Source: Paracoccus albus (GTDB lineage Bacteria > Pseudomonadota > Alphaproteobacteria > Rhodobacterales > Rhodobacteraceae). Taken from it: 64,000 nucleotides of DNA. Under the pieces are notes generated by a model that saw nothing but the letters and a program-made list of their open reading frames with translations, had not been told where the DNA came from and did not search any database. Shown here in pieces: positions 1 to 8,980 of the stretch. The position numbers were made by a program, and so were the translations under genes. How positions within the stretch are numbered: the first letter of the stretch is position 1; each line of letters starts with the position of its first letter. The stretch lies in the NCBI RefSeq assembly GCF_027913035.1, contig NZ_CP115775.1:2316501-2380500 (forward strand), read 5' to 3'.

Positions 1-101
1 CCGGAACGCCGGTTGCACATTACCGCTGATCGCTCAGCCAATTGACGCGGTTGCCGCCGCGCCGTCCCCCGCATATCGTTCGCGTTGGGGGAGGATGAGG
101 C

Positions 102-1988
102 ATGGCATATCAGGATATCTACGACGGTTGGAAAGCCGATCCGGAAGCTTTCTGGATGAGGGCCGCGGAAGCAATCGATTGGGTCCGGCCACCATCCAGG
201 GCCCTGTTCGACGATAACGCCCCGATCTACGACTGGTTTTCGGACGGACTGGTCAACACATGCTGGAACTGCGTGGACCGCCATGTCGAGGCAGGGCGCG
301 GCGATGACATCGCGATCTATCATGACAGTCCGATCACACATGCCACCAAAGGCATTACTTTCGCAGAACTGCAACGGCGCGTCGCGACATTGGCCGGTGC
401 ACTGCGCGCGCGCGGTATCGAAAAAGGCGACCGGGTCATCATCTACATGCCGATGATACCGCAGGCTGTCGAGGCGATGCTGGCTTGCGCTCGCCTGGGG
501 GCCATCCATTCGGTGGTGTTTGGCGGCTTTGCGGCGAACGAACTCGCCGTGCGCATCGACGATGCTCAGCCCAAGGCCATCATCGCCGCATCCGCCGGGC
601 TGGAGCCGGGGCGCGTCGTCCATTACAAGCCGCTGCTGGATCAGGCCATAGATCAGGCTAGGCACAAACCCGACTTCTGCGTCATCTTCCAGCGAGAGGA
701 AGAGGTCGCGAAGCTGACGGAGGGCCGGGATGTCAACTGGCATGGCTTCCAATATGGCGTGGAGCCCGTGGATTGTGTCCCCGTCGAAGGCAACCACCCG
801 GTCTATATCCTGTATACCTCTGGCACCACGGGTCAGCCAAAAGGGGTCGTTCGCCCCACCGCCGGTCATCTGGTGGCGCTGCAATGGTCGATGACGAATA
901 TCTACAATATCGGACCCGGCGACCGTTTCTGGGCGGCATCCGATGTCGGCTGGGTCGTTGGCCACAGCTATATCTGCTATGGTCCGCTGATCGCCGGGGC
1001 GCAGACCGTGGTGTTCGAGGGCAAGCCCATCGGCACACCTCATGCCGGCGTGTTCTGGCGCACGATCCAGAACAATCGGATCAAAAGCTTCTTCACCGCC
1101 CCGACAGCCATCCGCGCAATCCGGCGAGAGGACCCGGATGGTGAATATATCCGCCGCTACAAGCTGCACGACTTGCAGGCGCTGTTCCTGGCGGGAGAGC
1201 GTGCTGATCCGGAAACCATCAGATGGGCGCAGGAACATCTGGGCGTCCCGGTGATCGACCATTGGTGGCAGACGGAAACTGGCTGGGCCATCGCCGCAAA
1301 TCCGCTGGGGATCGAGGAGATGCCGATAAAGCTGGGCAGCCCGACCGTGCCAATGCCGGGCTATGACGTTCGGGTCCTGGATGAGGGCGGCAATCCGGTG
1401 CCACCAGGAACGCTCGGCGCCATTGCGATCAAGCTGCCATTGCCCCCGGGCACGCTATCCGGCCTTTGGAATGCCGAGGACAGATACCGCAAGTCATACC
1501 TGTCGCACTTTCCCGGCTATTACGAAACTGGCGATGCGGGCTATCTGGATGAGGATGGTTATCTCTACATCATGGCGCGGACCGATGACGTCATCAATGT
1601 GGCAGGTCACAGGCTGTCGACCGGCGCGATGGAAGAGGTTCTGGCGCAGCACAGCGATGTTGCGGAATGCGCGGTGATCGGTGTGAATGACCCGCTGAAG
1701 GGGCAGGCCCCGATGGGGTTCCTCTGCCTGAAGAAGGGCAGCCAGACGCCGCACGAACAAATTGTGCAGGACGTTATCAGGATGGTACGTGATGAAATCG
1801 GCCCGGTCGCCGCGTTCAAACGGGCTGTGATCGTCAACCGCCTGCCCAAAACGCGTTCCGGCAAGATCCTTCGGGCAACGATGTCAAAGATTGCGGATGG
1901 CGAGGAGTTCAAGACCCCTGCCACCATCGAAGACCCGGCCGTGCTGGATGAAATCACCAAAGCCCTCAACAGCCAGGCGCGCGGCTGA
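102..1988 (+). CDS. prpE: Propionyl-CoA/acetyl-CoA synthetase (ANL family)
   Basis: A 628-residue acyl-CoA synthetase that activates a short-chain acid with ATP and CoA through an acyl-adenylate in the cytosol. The ANL phosphate loop YTSGTTGQPKG lies at residues 238-248, the A5-type motif DHWWQTETGW at 386-395, and the adenylation lysine in SGKILR near residue 588. Length and the start MAYQDIYDGW fit the PrpE branch better than canonical Acs (about 650 aa), so propionate is the preferred guess, but acetate use cannot be excluded. A purine-rich GGGGGAGGATGAGG precedes the ATG. It would feed the same propionyl-CoA pool as the valine genes at 46.8-51.4 kb. Confidence 0.88.
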   Translation: MAYQDIYDGWKADPEAFWMRAAEAIDWVRPPSRALFDDNAPIYDWFSDGLVNTCWNCVDRHVEAGRGDDIAIYHDSPITHATKGITFAELQRRVATLAGALRARGIEKGDRVIIYMPMIPQAVEAMLACARLGAIHSVVFGGFAANELAVRIDDAQPKAIIAASAGLEPGRVVHYKPLLDQAIDQARHKPDFCVIFQREEEVAKLTEGRDVNWHGFQYGVEPVDCVPVEGNHPVYILYTSGTTGQPKGVVRPTAGHLVALQWSMTNIYNIGPGDRFWAASDVGWVVGHSYICYGPLIAGAQTVVFEGKPIGTPHAGVFWRTIQNNRIKSFFTAPTAIRAIRREDPDGEYIRRYKLHDLQALFLAGERADPETIRWAQEHLGVPVIDHWWQTETGWAIAANPLGIEEMPIKLGSPTVPMPGYDVRVLDEGGNPVPPGTLGAIAIKLPLPPGTLSGLWNAEDRYRKSYLSHFPGYYETGDAGYLDEDGYLYIMARTDDVINVAGHRLSTGAMEEVLAQHSDVAECAVIGVNDPLKGQAPMGFLCLKKGSQTPHEQIVQDVIRMVRDEIGPVAAFKRAVIVNRLPKTRSGKILRATMSKIADGEEFKTPATIEDPAVLDEITKALNSQARG

Positions 1989-2006
1989 TCTGTTCAAAAA
2001 ATGAAG

Positions 2007-2035
2007 CATCCCGCCCGTGCGATACGGACGGGATG
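2007..2035. terminator. Hairpin after prpE, terminator-like
   Basis: A 12-bp inverted repeat with one mismatch (CATCCCGCCCGT / ACGGACGGGATG, loop GCGAT) starts 19 bp after the prpE stop. There is no U-tract on the plus strand. On the minus strand a run of six T follows a few bases later, so it may act on read-through from mgtE. The sequence shows only the hairpin; termination is inferred. Confidence 0.4.
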
Positions 2036-2207
2036 TGCCTGTCCCGTCAACCCTGCCGAAAGCCCGCGATTATCCTGACGGCGTTAGATGGAGCCACCAG
2101 ATATTGTGTTTTTGGGGTCTGTGCGACCCAACCTGCGGGATAGACTTCCACATATCAAGGTTTTTTTGGTTAACGCGCGCAATTTCCTGTTTACTTTTCT
2201 GAGCACG

Positions 2208-3656
2208 TCAGAGCAGCACCATCTGCGCCAGTCCAAGAAAGGCAAAAAAACCAACCACATCGGTTACGGTTGTCACAAACGTGCCCGAGGCGAGCGCAGG
2301 ATCGGCCCCGACTTTTTCCAGCGTCAGCGGGACAAGAATTCCGGCCAAAGCAGCGACAAACAGGTTCACAACCATCGCAATCGCGATCACCCATGCCAGA
2401 GAAAGCCCGTCAAACCAGATCCACGCAACGACGCCCATCACGACGGCGAAGCACAAGCCATTCAACACGCCCACCACCGCCTCTCGCCCGACGACCCGCC
2501 AGACGTTGGACCCGGTCAGGCTTTTTGTCGCAAGCGCCCGCACCGCAACGGTTAGTGTCTGCGTGCCCGCATTCCCCCCCATCGAAGCGACAATCGGCAT
2601 CAGCACCGCCAGTGCCACGATCTGCGAAATCGTCGCTTCGAACATTGCGATGACAAAGGATGCGAGGATCGCCGTCGCAAGGTTCACGCCCAGCCAGGGC
2701 AGACGCTGCCAAAGCGTTTCAACAACAGTATCGGAAATCGAGCTTTCGTCGCCAACACCGGCCAAACGCAGGATATCTTCCTCGTGCTCGTCATCCAGCA
2801 CCTCCATCGCGTCGTCGATGGTGATGACGCCGACAAGCCGGTCATGCTCATCCACGACTGGCGTCGAAATCAGGTGGTACTGGTTGAAGGCATAGGCCAC
2901 GTCTGCCTCATTCGCGAAGGCATCAATCGGGCGGAAGCTTTCCTCGGTTATGTCGCGCAGCAGCACTTCGCGCCGCGCGCCCAGCAGGCGGCCAAGTGCC
3001 ACATATCCGGCGGGGTGTCTGCGCGGATCGACCAGAACGACGTGGTAGAACTGATCCGGCAGATCCTCTTCGCTGCGCAGATAGTCGATGGTATCGCCGA
3101 CCGTCCAATGTTCTGGCGCCGTCACCACCTCGGACTGCATCATCCGTCCAGCGGAATATTCCGGATATGTCAGCGACTGCTCGACGGCGGCGCGATCCGA
3201 TTCGTCAAGCGCCGCCAGAACCTTCTTCTGCTCGTCTTCGTCCAGTTCTTCGATCAGTTCGACAATGTCGTCGCTGTCCATCTCGCGGACAGCGTCGGCA
3301 AGCGCCGCTTTCGGCATCAGTTCGACGACTTCGTCGCGGATAGACTCATCGATTTCCGAAAGGATGTCGCCGTCAATCTCTCCGGACCAGAGCGACATGA
3401 AGACGCGCCGACGCGCGGGGGACAGGTTCTCGATGACGTCGGCGATGTCTGCCGCGTGCATCGGGTCCAGCAATTCGTTCAGGCGAACGGGGTCTTCATC
3501 GTCAATCGCGTCGCGTATCTGATCCAGCAGAACGCGAGACGGCGTGAAATCGTCCTCATCATCGTCTTCGGGCGGTTGGGGCTCTGCGGCCTTTTCCTCC
3601 GAAACGGCTTCTGGCTGATCGGCAGTCAGATCCGGGCGCTGATCGTCGTCCTGCAT
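2208..3656 (-). CDS. mgtE: Magnesium transporter MgtE
   Basis: A 482-residue MgtE-family Mg2+ channel of the inner membrane. An acidic N-terminal tail is followed by the MgtE_N superhelical domain (about 45-165), a CBS pair (about 168-290) that in this family senses cytosolic Mg2+, and a hydrophobic C-terminal channel domain from about 320 onward. The latter holds the family signature PIVASMGGNAGTQT (354-367). Length is normal (about 450-480). A strong AGGGGGGGCC precedes the ATG. It is convergent with prpE and monocistronic in this view. No M-box-like leader was recognised in the 90 bp upstream. Confidence 0.95.
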   Translation of the reverse strand: MQDDDQRPDLTADQPEAVSEEKAAEPQPPEDDDEDDFTPSRVLLDQIRDAIDDEDPVRLNELLDPMHAADIADVIENLSPARRRVFMSLWSGEIDGDILSEIDESIRDEVVELMPKAALADAVREMDSDDIVELIEELDEDEQKKVLAALDESDRAAVEQSLTYPEYSAGRMMQSEVVTAPEHWTVGDTIDYLRSEEDLPDQFYHVVLVDPRRHPAGYVALGRLLGARREVLLRDITEESFRPIDAFANEADVAYAFNQYHLISTPVVDEHDRLVGVITIDDAMEVLDDEHEEDILRLAGVGDESSISDTVVETLWQRLPWLGVNLATAILASFVIAMFEATISQIVALAVLMPIVASMGGNAGTQTLTVAVRALATKSLTGSNVWRVVGREAVVGVLNGLCFAVVMGVVAWIWFDGLSLAWVIAIAMVVNLFVAALAGILVPLTLEKVGADPALASGTFVTTVTDVVGFFAFLGLAQMVLL

Positions 3657-3748
3657 GGCCCCCCCTTCTCGTTCTTTGGCGATGGCTGGTGGATCGGGCG
3701 GCGGGGCCCAAAGGTGATCTTAAATATCCCTTGTAACAGGGGCAATAA

Positions 3749-4531
3749 TCAGCTGTTCAGCAACGTCAACGCCTTTGCATGAATTTCCGGCGTTGCTGCG
3801 GCAATGATACGCCCGCCGTTATGCGCCGGCTCACCCTGCCAATCGGTCACGACACCGCCCGCAGCCTGAACGACGGCAATCGGTGCTACGACATCATAGG
3901 CCTGCAGCCCGGCCTCGATCACCAGATCGACCTGCCCGAGCGCCAGCAAGGCATATCCATAGCAATCCAGCCCATAGCGGGTCAGCCGAACCTGCGACGC
4001 AACGCGGTGAAACCCTTCGTATTCGTCTGACGATCCGACCTCGGGAAAGGTGCTCAGCAAAGTTGCCTCGTGAAGGGCCACGTCTTTGCGTGTCTCAAGG
4101 GCTCGCTCCCCCTCTCGCGTCACAACCCGTGCGCGCCCAAGCCCGCCTTCGAAGCGTTCGCCGGTGAATGGCTGATCGACAATACCAAAGATCGGCCCGC
4201 TTTCATCCGTCAGGCCGATCAGCGTACCCCAGCTTGGCGCGCCAGAGATAAAGGCGCGGGTTCCATCGATCGGGTCAAGAACCCAGGTCAGGCCAGAGGA
4301 TCCGGGCTGGGTCCCGAACTCTTCCCCCAATATCGCGTCCTCGGGACGCCGGTCGGCCAGAATCTGCCGCATCGCCCGTTCACTTTGCCGGTCAGCCTCG
4401 GTTACCGGATCGAAACCACCCGCCTGCTTGTTGTCGGGCCGCAAGCCTTCGCTGCGAAACAGAGGCATGGTTTTTGCGCGGGCCGCATCAGCCATCGCAG
4501 CAGCGGTGTCGAATATATCGGACCTGTCCAT
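3749..4531 (-). CDS. Inositol monophosphatase-family phosphatase (HisN-like)
   Basis: A 260-residue Mg2+-dependent phosphomonoesterase of the IMPase fold. The metal motifs are EEFG (70-73) and DPIDGT (86-91), and the C-terminal YDVVAP segment supplies the third-site aspartate. Rhodobacteraceae members of this type are often assigned as histidinol-phosphatase HisN; inositol-1-phosphate or another sugar phosphate is also possible and the sequence alone does not decide. I chose the ATG at 4531, preceded by GGGGGCGAC, over a longer frame to 4735, whose extra 68 residues look non-coding and run into the upstream regulator gene. It lies 61 bp downstream of the XRE regulator. Confidence 0.85.
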   Translation of the reverse strand: MDRSDIFDTAAAMADAARAKTMPLFRSEGLRPDNKQAGGFDPVTEADRQSERAMRQILADRRPEDAILGEEFGTQPGSSGLTWVLDPIDGTRAFISGAPSWGTLIGLTDESGPIFGIVDQPFTGERFEGGLGRARVVTREGERALETRKDVALHEATLLSTFPEVGSSDEYEGFHRVASQVRLTRYGLDCYGYALLALGQVDLVIEAGLQAYDVVAPIAVVQAAGGVVTDWQGEPAHNGGRIIAAATPEIHAKALTLLNS

Positions 4532-4592
4532 GTCGCCCCCATCGTTTCGCTGGCCTGATAGCGCGAAATCACGGGGGCGAACAGCCGCGCCA

Positions 4593-4952
4593 TCACGCGG
4601 CGTGTGACAGAACCCTTGCCAGTTCGAAAATCTGGCGGCGCTGCGCCTCGGGCATCGCATAATATGCACGGATAAGCTGCAAAGCCTCTTTGCTGGCGAT
4701 GATGTCGTCATCCAGAGAGGTGGCAGCGCGGCCACCGCTTATCCCTTCAAAGAAAAAGCTGATAGGCACATCGAGCGCAAGGGAGATATCCCACAGTCGC
4801 GAGGCCGAAACGCGGTTTGCACCAGTCTCATACTTCTGTATTTGCTGAAATTTGATGCCGACCTGATCCGCCAGCTGCTGCTGGGTCATACCAATAAGCC
4901 AACGCCGGTGGCGAATGCGCGTGCCCACATGCACATCAACTTCGTGCTTCAT
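4593..4952 (-). CDS. XRE-family HTH transcriptional regulator
   Basis: A 119-residue DNA-binding protein with a Cro/CI-type helix-turn-helix at about residues 10-62; MTQQQLADQVGIKFQQIQKY forms the HTH. A C-terminal helical tail of the kind seen in small alphaproteobacterial repressors follows. The ATG at 4952 is preferred over the in-frame GTG at 4964 because the GAGGA ribosome site overlaps that GTG and sits at normal spacing from the ATG. The target is unknown; self-regulation and control of the downstream phosphatase are the simplest guesses. Confidence 0.9.
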   Translation of the reverse strand: MKHEVDVHVGTRIRHRRWLIGMTQQQLADQVGIKFQQIQKYETGANRVSASRLWDISLALDVPISFFFEGISGGRAATSLDDDIIASKEALQLIRAYYAMPEAQRRQIFELARVLSHAA

Positions 4953-5329
4953 AACAATCCTCACCTAGTCTCGTAGAGTCATATACCAATTTAAAAACGC
5001 TGGCGACTCGGAATGACACATAACACGTTAAAGTTGACTGAAAGGACAGGCGAAAAATCATCAGAATGCATAAAAACGCCCCTTTCGGCAAAAACCAGCC
5101 GAAAAATTGGTACACGTTTTCCGAACTTGTCCGAATCATGCAATGTCCTGCCCAAATCCGCGCTTTTGGGTGGTCATGCGATTTTTCTGCATTCCACGGC
5201 ACCAGGGCAGACAACCGTCGCAAAGTTGATCATTTTGCTCTTCGCATCCGTTGAAAACATGCGATACTGAGCCAATATTTACCTGTGACAGGCGCATCCG
5301 CGCCGCCAACGCCAGTTATGGAGAGTTTG
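4953..5329. promoter_or_regulatory. Divergent intergenic region, XRE / Bax inhibitor-1
   Basis: About 375 bp without a convincing gene. It is more AT-rich than its neighbours, as expected of back-to-back promoters. On the minus strand an AT-rich stretch (TTTAAATTGGTATATGAC, about 4980-4998) could hold the regulator's promoter. I could not assign a clear -35/-10 pair for the plus-strand gene. Short frames here have no recognisable protein character. Confidence 0.45.
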
Positions 5330-6085
5330 ATGGCTGAATACGACACCCTACGTCAGGCCCAGGCCCAGACGGGTGCCGCGACCCGCGCCGAGATTGACGC
5401 CGGCCTTCGCGCGTACATGTCGAAGGTTTACGGCATTATGGCAACCGGCATGGCCGTGACTGCCTTCTTTGCCCTAGGGCTGAACATGCTCGCCGTCGGT
5501 TCGGACGGTACCCTGACTCAGATCGGTTACGCCGTTTATGCGTCACCGCTGAAATGGGTACTGATGTTCGCGCCTCTGCTGGTGGTCTTCGCTTTCGGTG
5601 CCGCCGTTTATCGGCTGTCGACCCAAGCAGCGACGCTCATTTTCTACGGCTTTGCCGCATTGATGGGCATGTCGATCAGCTGGATTTTCCTGCGCTACAC
5701 CGGCACGTCCATCGCAGCGACGTTCTTCGCGACCGCAGGCGCTTTCGCGGGTCTGTCATTCTACGGTTACACGACCAAGCGCGATCTGTCGGGCATGGGC
5801 ACGTTCCTGATGATGGGTCTGATCGGTCTGATCATCGCTTCGATCGTGAACATCTTCCTGCAGTCGGGCGCGATGCAATTCGCGATCTCGGTCATTGGCG
5901 TCCTGATCTTCGCAGGTCTGACCGCCTTCGATACGCAGAACATCAAGAACACCTACCTGCAACTGCGTGAATCGAACCAGGACTTCCTGGGCAAGGCCGC
6001 CATCCTCGGCGCGCTGAACCTGTATCTGGACTTCCTGAATCTGTTCATGTTCCTTCTGCAGTTCATGGGCGCCAGCAACGACTGA
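5330..6085 (+). CDS. Bax inhibitor-1/YccA family membrane protein
   Basis: A 251-residue polytopic inner-membrane protein of the BI-1/TMBIM family (YccA/YbhL-like). A short polar N-terminus is followed by about seven hydrophobic segments, including KVYGIMATGMAVTAFFALGL and the conserved LTAFDTQNIKN region near the C-terminus (the family's aspartate-containing C-terminal motif). Bacterial members are reported as pH-sensitive Ca2+ leak channels or FtsH modulators; which applies here is unknown. The ATG at 5330 follows GGAGAG at good spacing and is preferred to the upstream in-frame GTG at 5285. The gene ends in a strong terminator. Confidence 0.92.
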   Translation: MAEYDTLRQAQAQTGAATRAEIDAGLRAYMSKVYGIMATGMAVTAFFALGLNMLAVGSDGTLTQIGYAVYASPLKWVLMFAPLLVVFAFGAAVYRLSTQAATLIFYGFAALMGMSISWIFLRYTGTSIAATFFATAGAFAGLSFYGYTTKRDLSGMGTFLMMGLIGLIIASIVNIFLQSGAMQFAISVIGVLIFAGLTAFDTQNIKNTYLQLRESNQDFLGKAAILGALNLYLDFLNLFMFLLQFMGASND

Positions 6086-6110
6086 TCCTGTCGCCGCACT
6101 CATACAGAAA

Positions 6111-6135
6111 GGCCCCGCGATTGCGGGGCCTTTTT
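6111..6135 (+). terminator. Rho-independent terminator after the Bax inhibitor-1 gene
   Basis: A perfect 8-bp GC stem (GGCCCCGC / GCGGGGCC, loop GATT) is followed by TTTTT, 25 bp after the stop codon. This is a textbook intrinsic terminator. It also separates the gene from the convergent paa operon. Confidence 0.9.
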
Positions 6136-6164
6136 CGTTTGCGGGGATGATGTGCCGCCGGTTG

Positions 6165-8210
6165 TTACGGCCACTCCTTCGCCACCATGGTCAACACGTC
6201 ATATTGCGCGACAACCTCATCTTTCTGGTTGGTGACGCGGCAATCCCAGCGGACTTCGGCATGTTCGGCATTCTCGCGCGGATTGATCTCCTTGCAGGTC
6301 AGCCGCACCTGCAGCGTATCGCCGAAATAGACCGGGGTCAGAAAGCGCAGATTGTCCACGCCGTAATTGGCCAGAACCGGACCCGGATCGGGATCGACGA
6401 ACAGGCCCGCCGCGAAGGACGCAATCAGATAACCATGCGCCACGCGGTCATCGAAGAACGGGTTCGCCTTCGCGGCCTCTTCATCCATATGGGCATAGAA
6501 GGTGTCGCCGGTGAAATTGGCGAAATGTTCGACATCCTCCTCGGTCACCTCGCGCGCATCGGTGACGATCTGATCGCCAAGGCGCAGTTCTTCGACCGAC
6601 TTGCGGAACGGATGCTTGCCCGTGCTGGTATCGGCACCATCCGACCAGATGCCAGTCACCGCGCTCAGCAGATGCGGGGCGCCCTGAACGGCGGTGCGCT
6701 GCATGTAATGCTTCACCGCGCGCATCCCGCCGAGTTCCTCGCCGCCACCGGCCCGGCCCGGCCCGCCATGAACCAGAGGCGCCAAGGGCGAGCCATGCCC
6801 GGTCGATGATTTCGCCGACCGCCGGTTCCCGATCAGCACCCGGCCATGCATCGGCGCCATGCCGATGACCATCTCTGCGGCGACATCCTTGCTGTCTGTG
6901 AAAACCGATGCCACGAGAGATCCCTTCCCGCGATGGGTCAGTGCCACGGCATCCGCGACATCATCATAGGGCATCAAGGTGACCACCGGCCCGAACGCCT
7001 CGACATCATTGGCCACCGCATCGGCCGGATTGTCGGCCAGCAGCACCACCGGATTGATGAACGCCCCTTTTTCCGCATCGCCAGAACTGACATTCACATC
7101 ACCCGGATCGCCCAGCACGATCTGCGAGGAGGCTTTCAGATCCTCGATCCGTTCGCGCACTTCCTCTCGCTGATCCAGACTGGCGAGCGGTCCCATCCGC
7201 GTGCCATCCACCGCAGGATCGCCGGTCACGGTCTTTTCCAGCTTCGCCTTCAGCGCCTCGATCACCGCATCGACATGGGCGCGCGGCACAATGGCGCGGC
7301 GGATCGCGGTGCATTTCTGGCCCGCCTTGCTGGTCATCTCGCGCAGGACCTCGCGGACGAACAGATCGAACTCCTCGCTCCCCGGCCCCGCATCCGGCCC
7401 AAGGACCGAGGCGTTCAGGCTGTCGGCCTCCATCGTGAAGCGGACCGAGTTTTCGATGATCGCAGGCGAGGTTTTCAGCATCCGCCCGGTTGAGGCCGAT
7501 CCGGTAAAGGTCACCACATCCTGACAGGTCACATGGTCCAGCAAATCCCCGGCAGAGCCAGATACAAGCTGCAAGGCCCCATCGGGCAGAATGCCCATAT
7601 CGACGATCCGGCGGACCATCAGCTCGGTCAGGTAAGCGGTCTGGCTGGCCGGTTTGACGATCGTCGGCATCCCCGCAATCAGCGTCGGCGCGATCTTTTC
7701 CAGCATCCCCCAGATCGGAAAGTTGAAGGCGTTGATATGGACCGCCACGCCCTGCAGAGGCGTCAGGATATGCTGGCCCGAAAAGCTGGAATCCTTTGAT
7801 AAAGGCTCAACCGGGCCATCGGGGATGACTTTCGCATTCGGCAATTCGCGCCGCGCTTTCGATGCCAGCGTCAGAAGCGTGCCGATACCGCCTTCGATAT
7901 CGACCCAGCCATCGGCCCGCGTGGCCCCGGTCCAGAAGCTTTCGGTATAGAAATCCTCTTTCATCTCCATCAGCTTGAGGCCGATTTCCTTCAGCATCAG
8001 CGCCCGCTGATGAACCGTCAAATCACGCAGCGCACGACCGCCCTTCTCGCGCCCGTATTCAAGCGCCGCCGCATGATCGAGACCTGAGGCGTCGATCAGC
8101 GCCACCACCTCGCCGGTGGCAGCATTCAGCAATTCCTTGCCGTCTTTCGATCCGTTGCGCCATTCGCCGCAGATATAGGATTGCAGCAGTCGAGGGGTTT
8201 GCACATTCAT
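6165..8210 (-). CDS. paaZ: Bifunctional oxepin-CoA hydrolase / dehydrosuberyl-CoA semialdehyde dehydrogenase
   Basis: A 681-residue two-domain enzyme of aerobic phenylacetate breakdown. The C-terminal MaoC-like hydratase (about 540-681, with D and H in FTGDTFYAHMDEE and DDRVAHGY) opens the oxepin-CoA ring. The N-terminal aldehyde dehydrogenase (about 1-520, E261 in MEADSLN and catalytic C300 in SKAGQKC) oxidises the reactive semialdehyde with NADP+. Length matches E. coli PaaZ (681 aa), so both domains are intact. It is the last gene of the minus-strand paa operon, 11 bp after the extra PaaA/PaaC-like gene. Confidence 0.96.
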   Translation of the reverse strand: MNVQTPRLLQSYICGEWRNGSKDGKELLNAATGEVVALIDASGLDHAAALEYGREKGGRALRDLTVHQRALMLKEIGLKLMEMKEDFYTESFWTGATRADGWVDIEGGIGTLLTLASKARRELPNAKVIPDGPVEPLSKDSSFSGQHILTPLQGVAVHINAFNFPIWGMLEKIAPTLIAGMPTIVKPASQTAYLTELMVRRIVDMGILPDGALQLVSGSAGDLLDHVTCQDVVTFTGSASTGRMLKTSPAIIENSVRFTMEADSLNASVLGPDAGPGSEEFDLFVREVLREMTSKAGQKCTAIRRAIVPRAHVDAVIEALKAKLEKTVTGDPAVDGTRMGPLASLDQREEVRERIEDLKASSQIVLGDPGDVNVSSGDAEKGAFINPVVLLADNPADAVANDVEAFGPVVTLMPYDDVADAVALTHRGKGSLVASVFTDSKDVAAEMVIGMAPMHGRVLIGNRRSAKSSTGHGSPLAPLVHGGPGRAGGGEELGGMRAVKHYMQRTAVQGAPHLLSAVTGIWSDGADTSTGKHPFRKSVEELRLGDQIVTDAREVTEEDVEHFANFTGDTFYAHMDEEAAKANPFFDDRVAHGYLIASFAAGLFVDPDPGPVLANYGVDNLRFLTPVYFGDTLQVRLTCKEINPRENAEHAEVRWDCRVTNQKDEVVAQYDVLTMVAKEWP

Positions 8211-8221
8211 CGCATATCCTT

Positions 8222-8971
8222 TCAGGCCAGCCCCATCGGCGCCAGCAGGTCATTCACCCGCTGCGCCCACAGCTCGCGCAGCTTTTCGTTCTCGGTATGG
8301 CGCAGACCGAACCGCGCCTGCGTGTCATAGCGTTTCGAGGCCGACTGCCCGAATGTCGCATCGACCTTCGGCATCCAATAGGCTATGGCATCCTTGGCCT
8401 GCGCGCGTCCCTCATCGCTTTCGGCGATCTGGCGCAGCCCGTTCAGACCCAGTTCGACGTGACGCGCCTCTCTGGGCGCGATTTCGCGATAGGTATCGGC
8501 CAGGGGCGCATAGCTGACGCGCTTCATCTCATCCATCTGCACGACCGTTGCCAGACCCATCAGCACATTCAGCACCACCGCATCGACATAGCCCTGCAAC
8601 GGATAGTGAAAGACCGACAGGCGCATATCGTCGCCATGCCGCGCAGCCGCCAGGTCGGCATCGCGATCCATCCGCGCGGCCCAGTCATGGCTGTTGTCAT
8701 ACCGCGCCGTATCGGCCCCGAATTCGCCCATCACCGCGAGGACGCGACCCGCATGATCCAGCTTTTCCTGCGTGATCTTGGCCGCCGCGATCCGGTTCTT
8801 GATGCCGGGCGCATCGTTGATCGTATCGGCAAAGCCCGCCGCCCCCGCCAGTTCGCTGTCCACGAATGACGCCATCAGCCGCAGCAACTCGCCCCGGTAG
8901 CGCGGCGGGACATTGCCGGGAGAGGTCAGCTTGCCGCCCTGCGCCAGATAATCCTCGATCTTCATATCCAT
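8222..8971 (-). CDS. Extra PaaA/PaaC-family ferritin-like protein in paa operon
   Basis: A 249-residue protein of the phenylacetic-acid catabolic family (PF05138, ferritin-like four-helix fold), a distant relative of PaaA encoded between paaE and paaZ. By eye, SELAG lines up with the PaaA SEIVG helix, and the second motif EARH keeps ExxH. At the first motif PaaA reads EAGH, whereas this protein reads TQEKLDHAG, putting K where PaaA's glutamate ligand falls (or shifting it to ExxxH). A complete di-iron site is therefore doubtful. It may be an accessory or structural subunit like PaaC, or a divergent oxygenase. Start ATG 8971 follows GGGGGCGGCA; neighbours are 9-11 bp away, so it is co-transcribed. 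Confidence 0.8.
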   Translation of the reverse strand: MDMKIEDYLAQGGKLTSPGNVPPRYRGELLRLMASFVDSELAGAAGFADTINDAPGIKNRIAAAKITQEKLDHAGRVLAVMGEFGADTARYDNSHDWAARMDRDADLAAARHGDDMRLSVFHYPLQGYVDAVVLNVLMGLATVVQMDEMKRVSYAPLADTYREIAPREARHVELGLNGLRQIAESDEGRAQAKDAIAYWMPKVDATFGQSASKRYDTQARFGLRHTENEKLRELWAQRVNDLLAPMGLA

Positions 8972-8980
8972 TGCCGCCCC

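Noticed and set aside
2281..3782. Plus-strand open frames across mgtE (204 and 332 residues).
   Set aside because: They are shadows of the mgtE reading frame; mgtE has complete domain structure and a strong ribosome site on the other strand.
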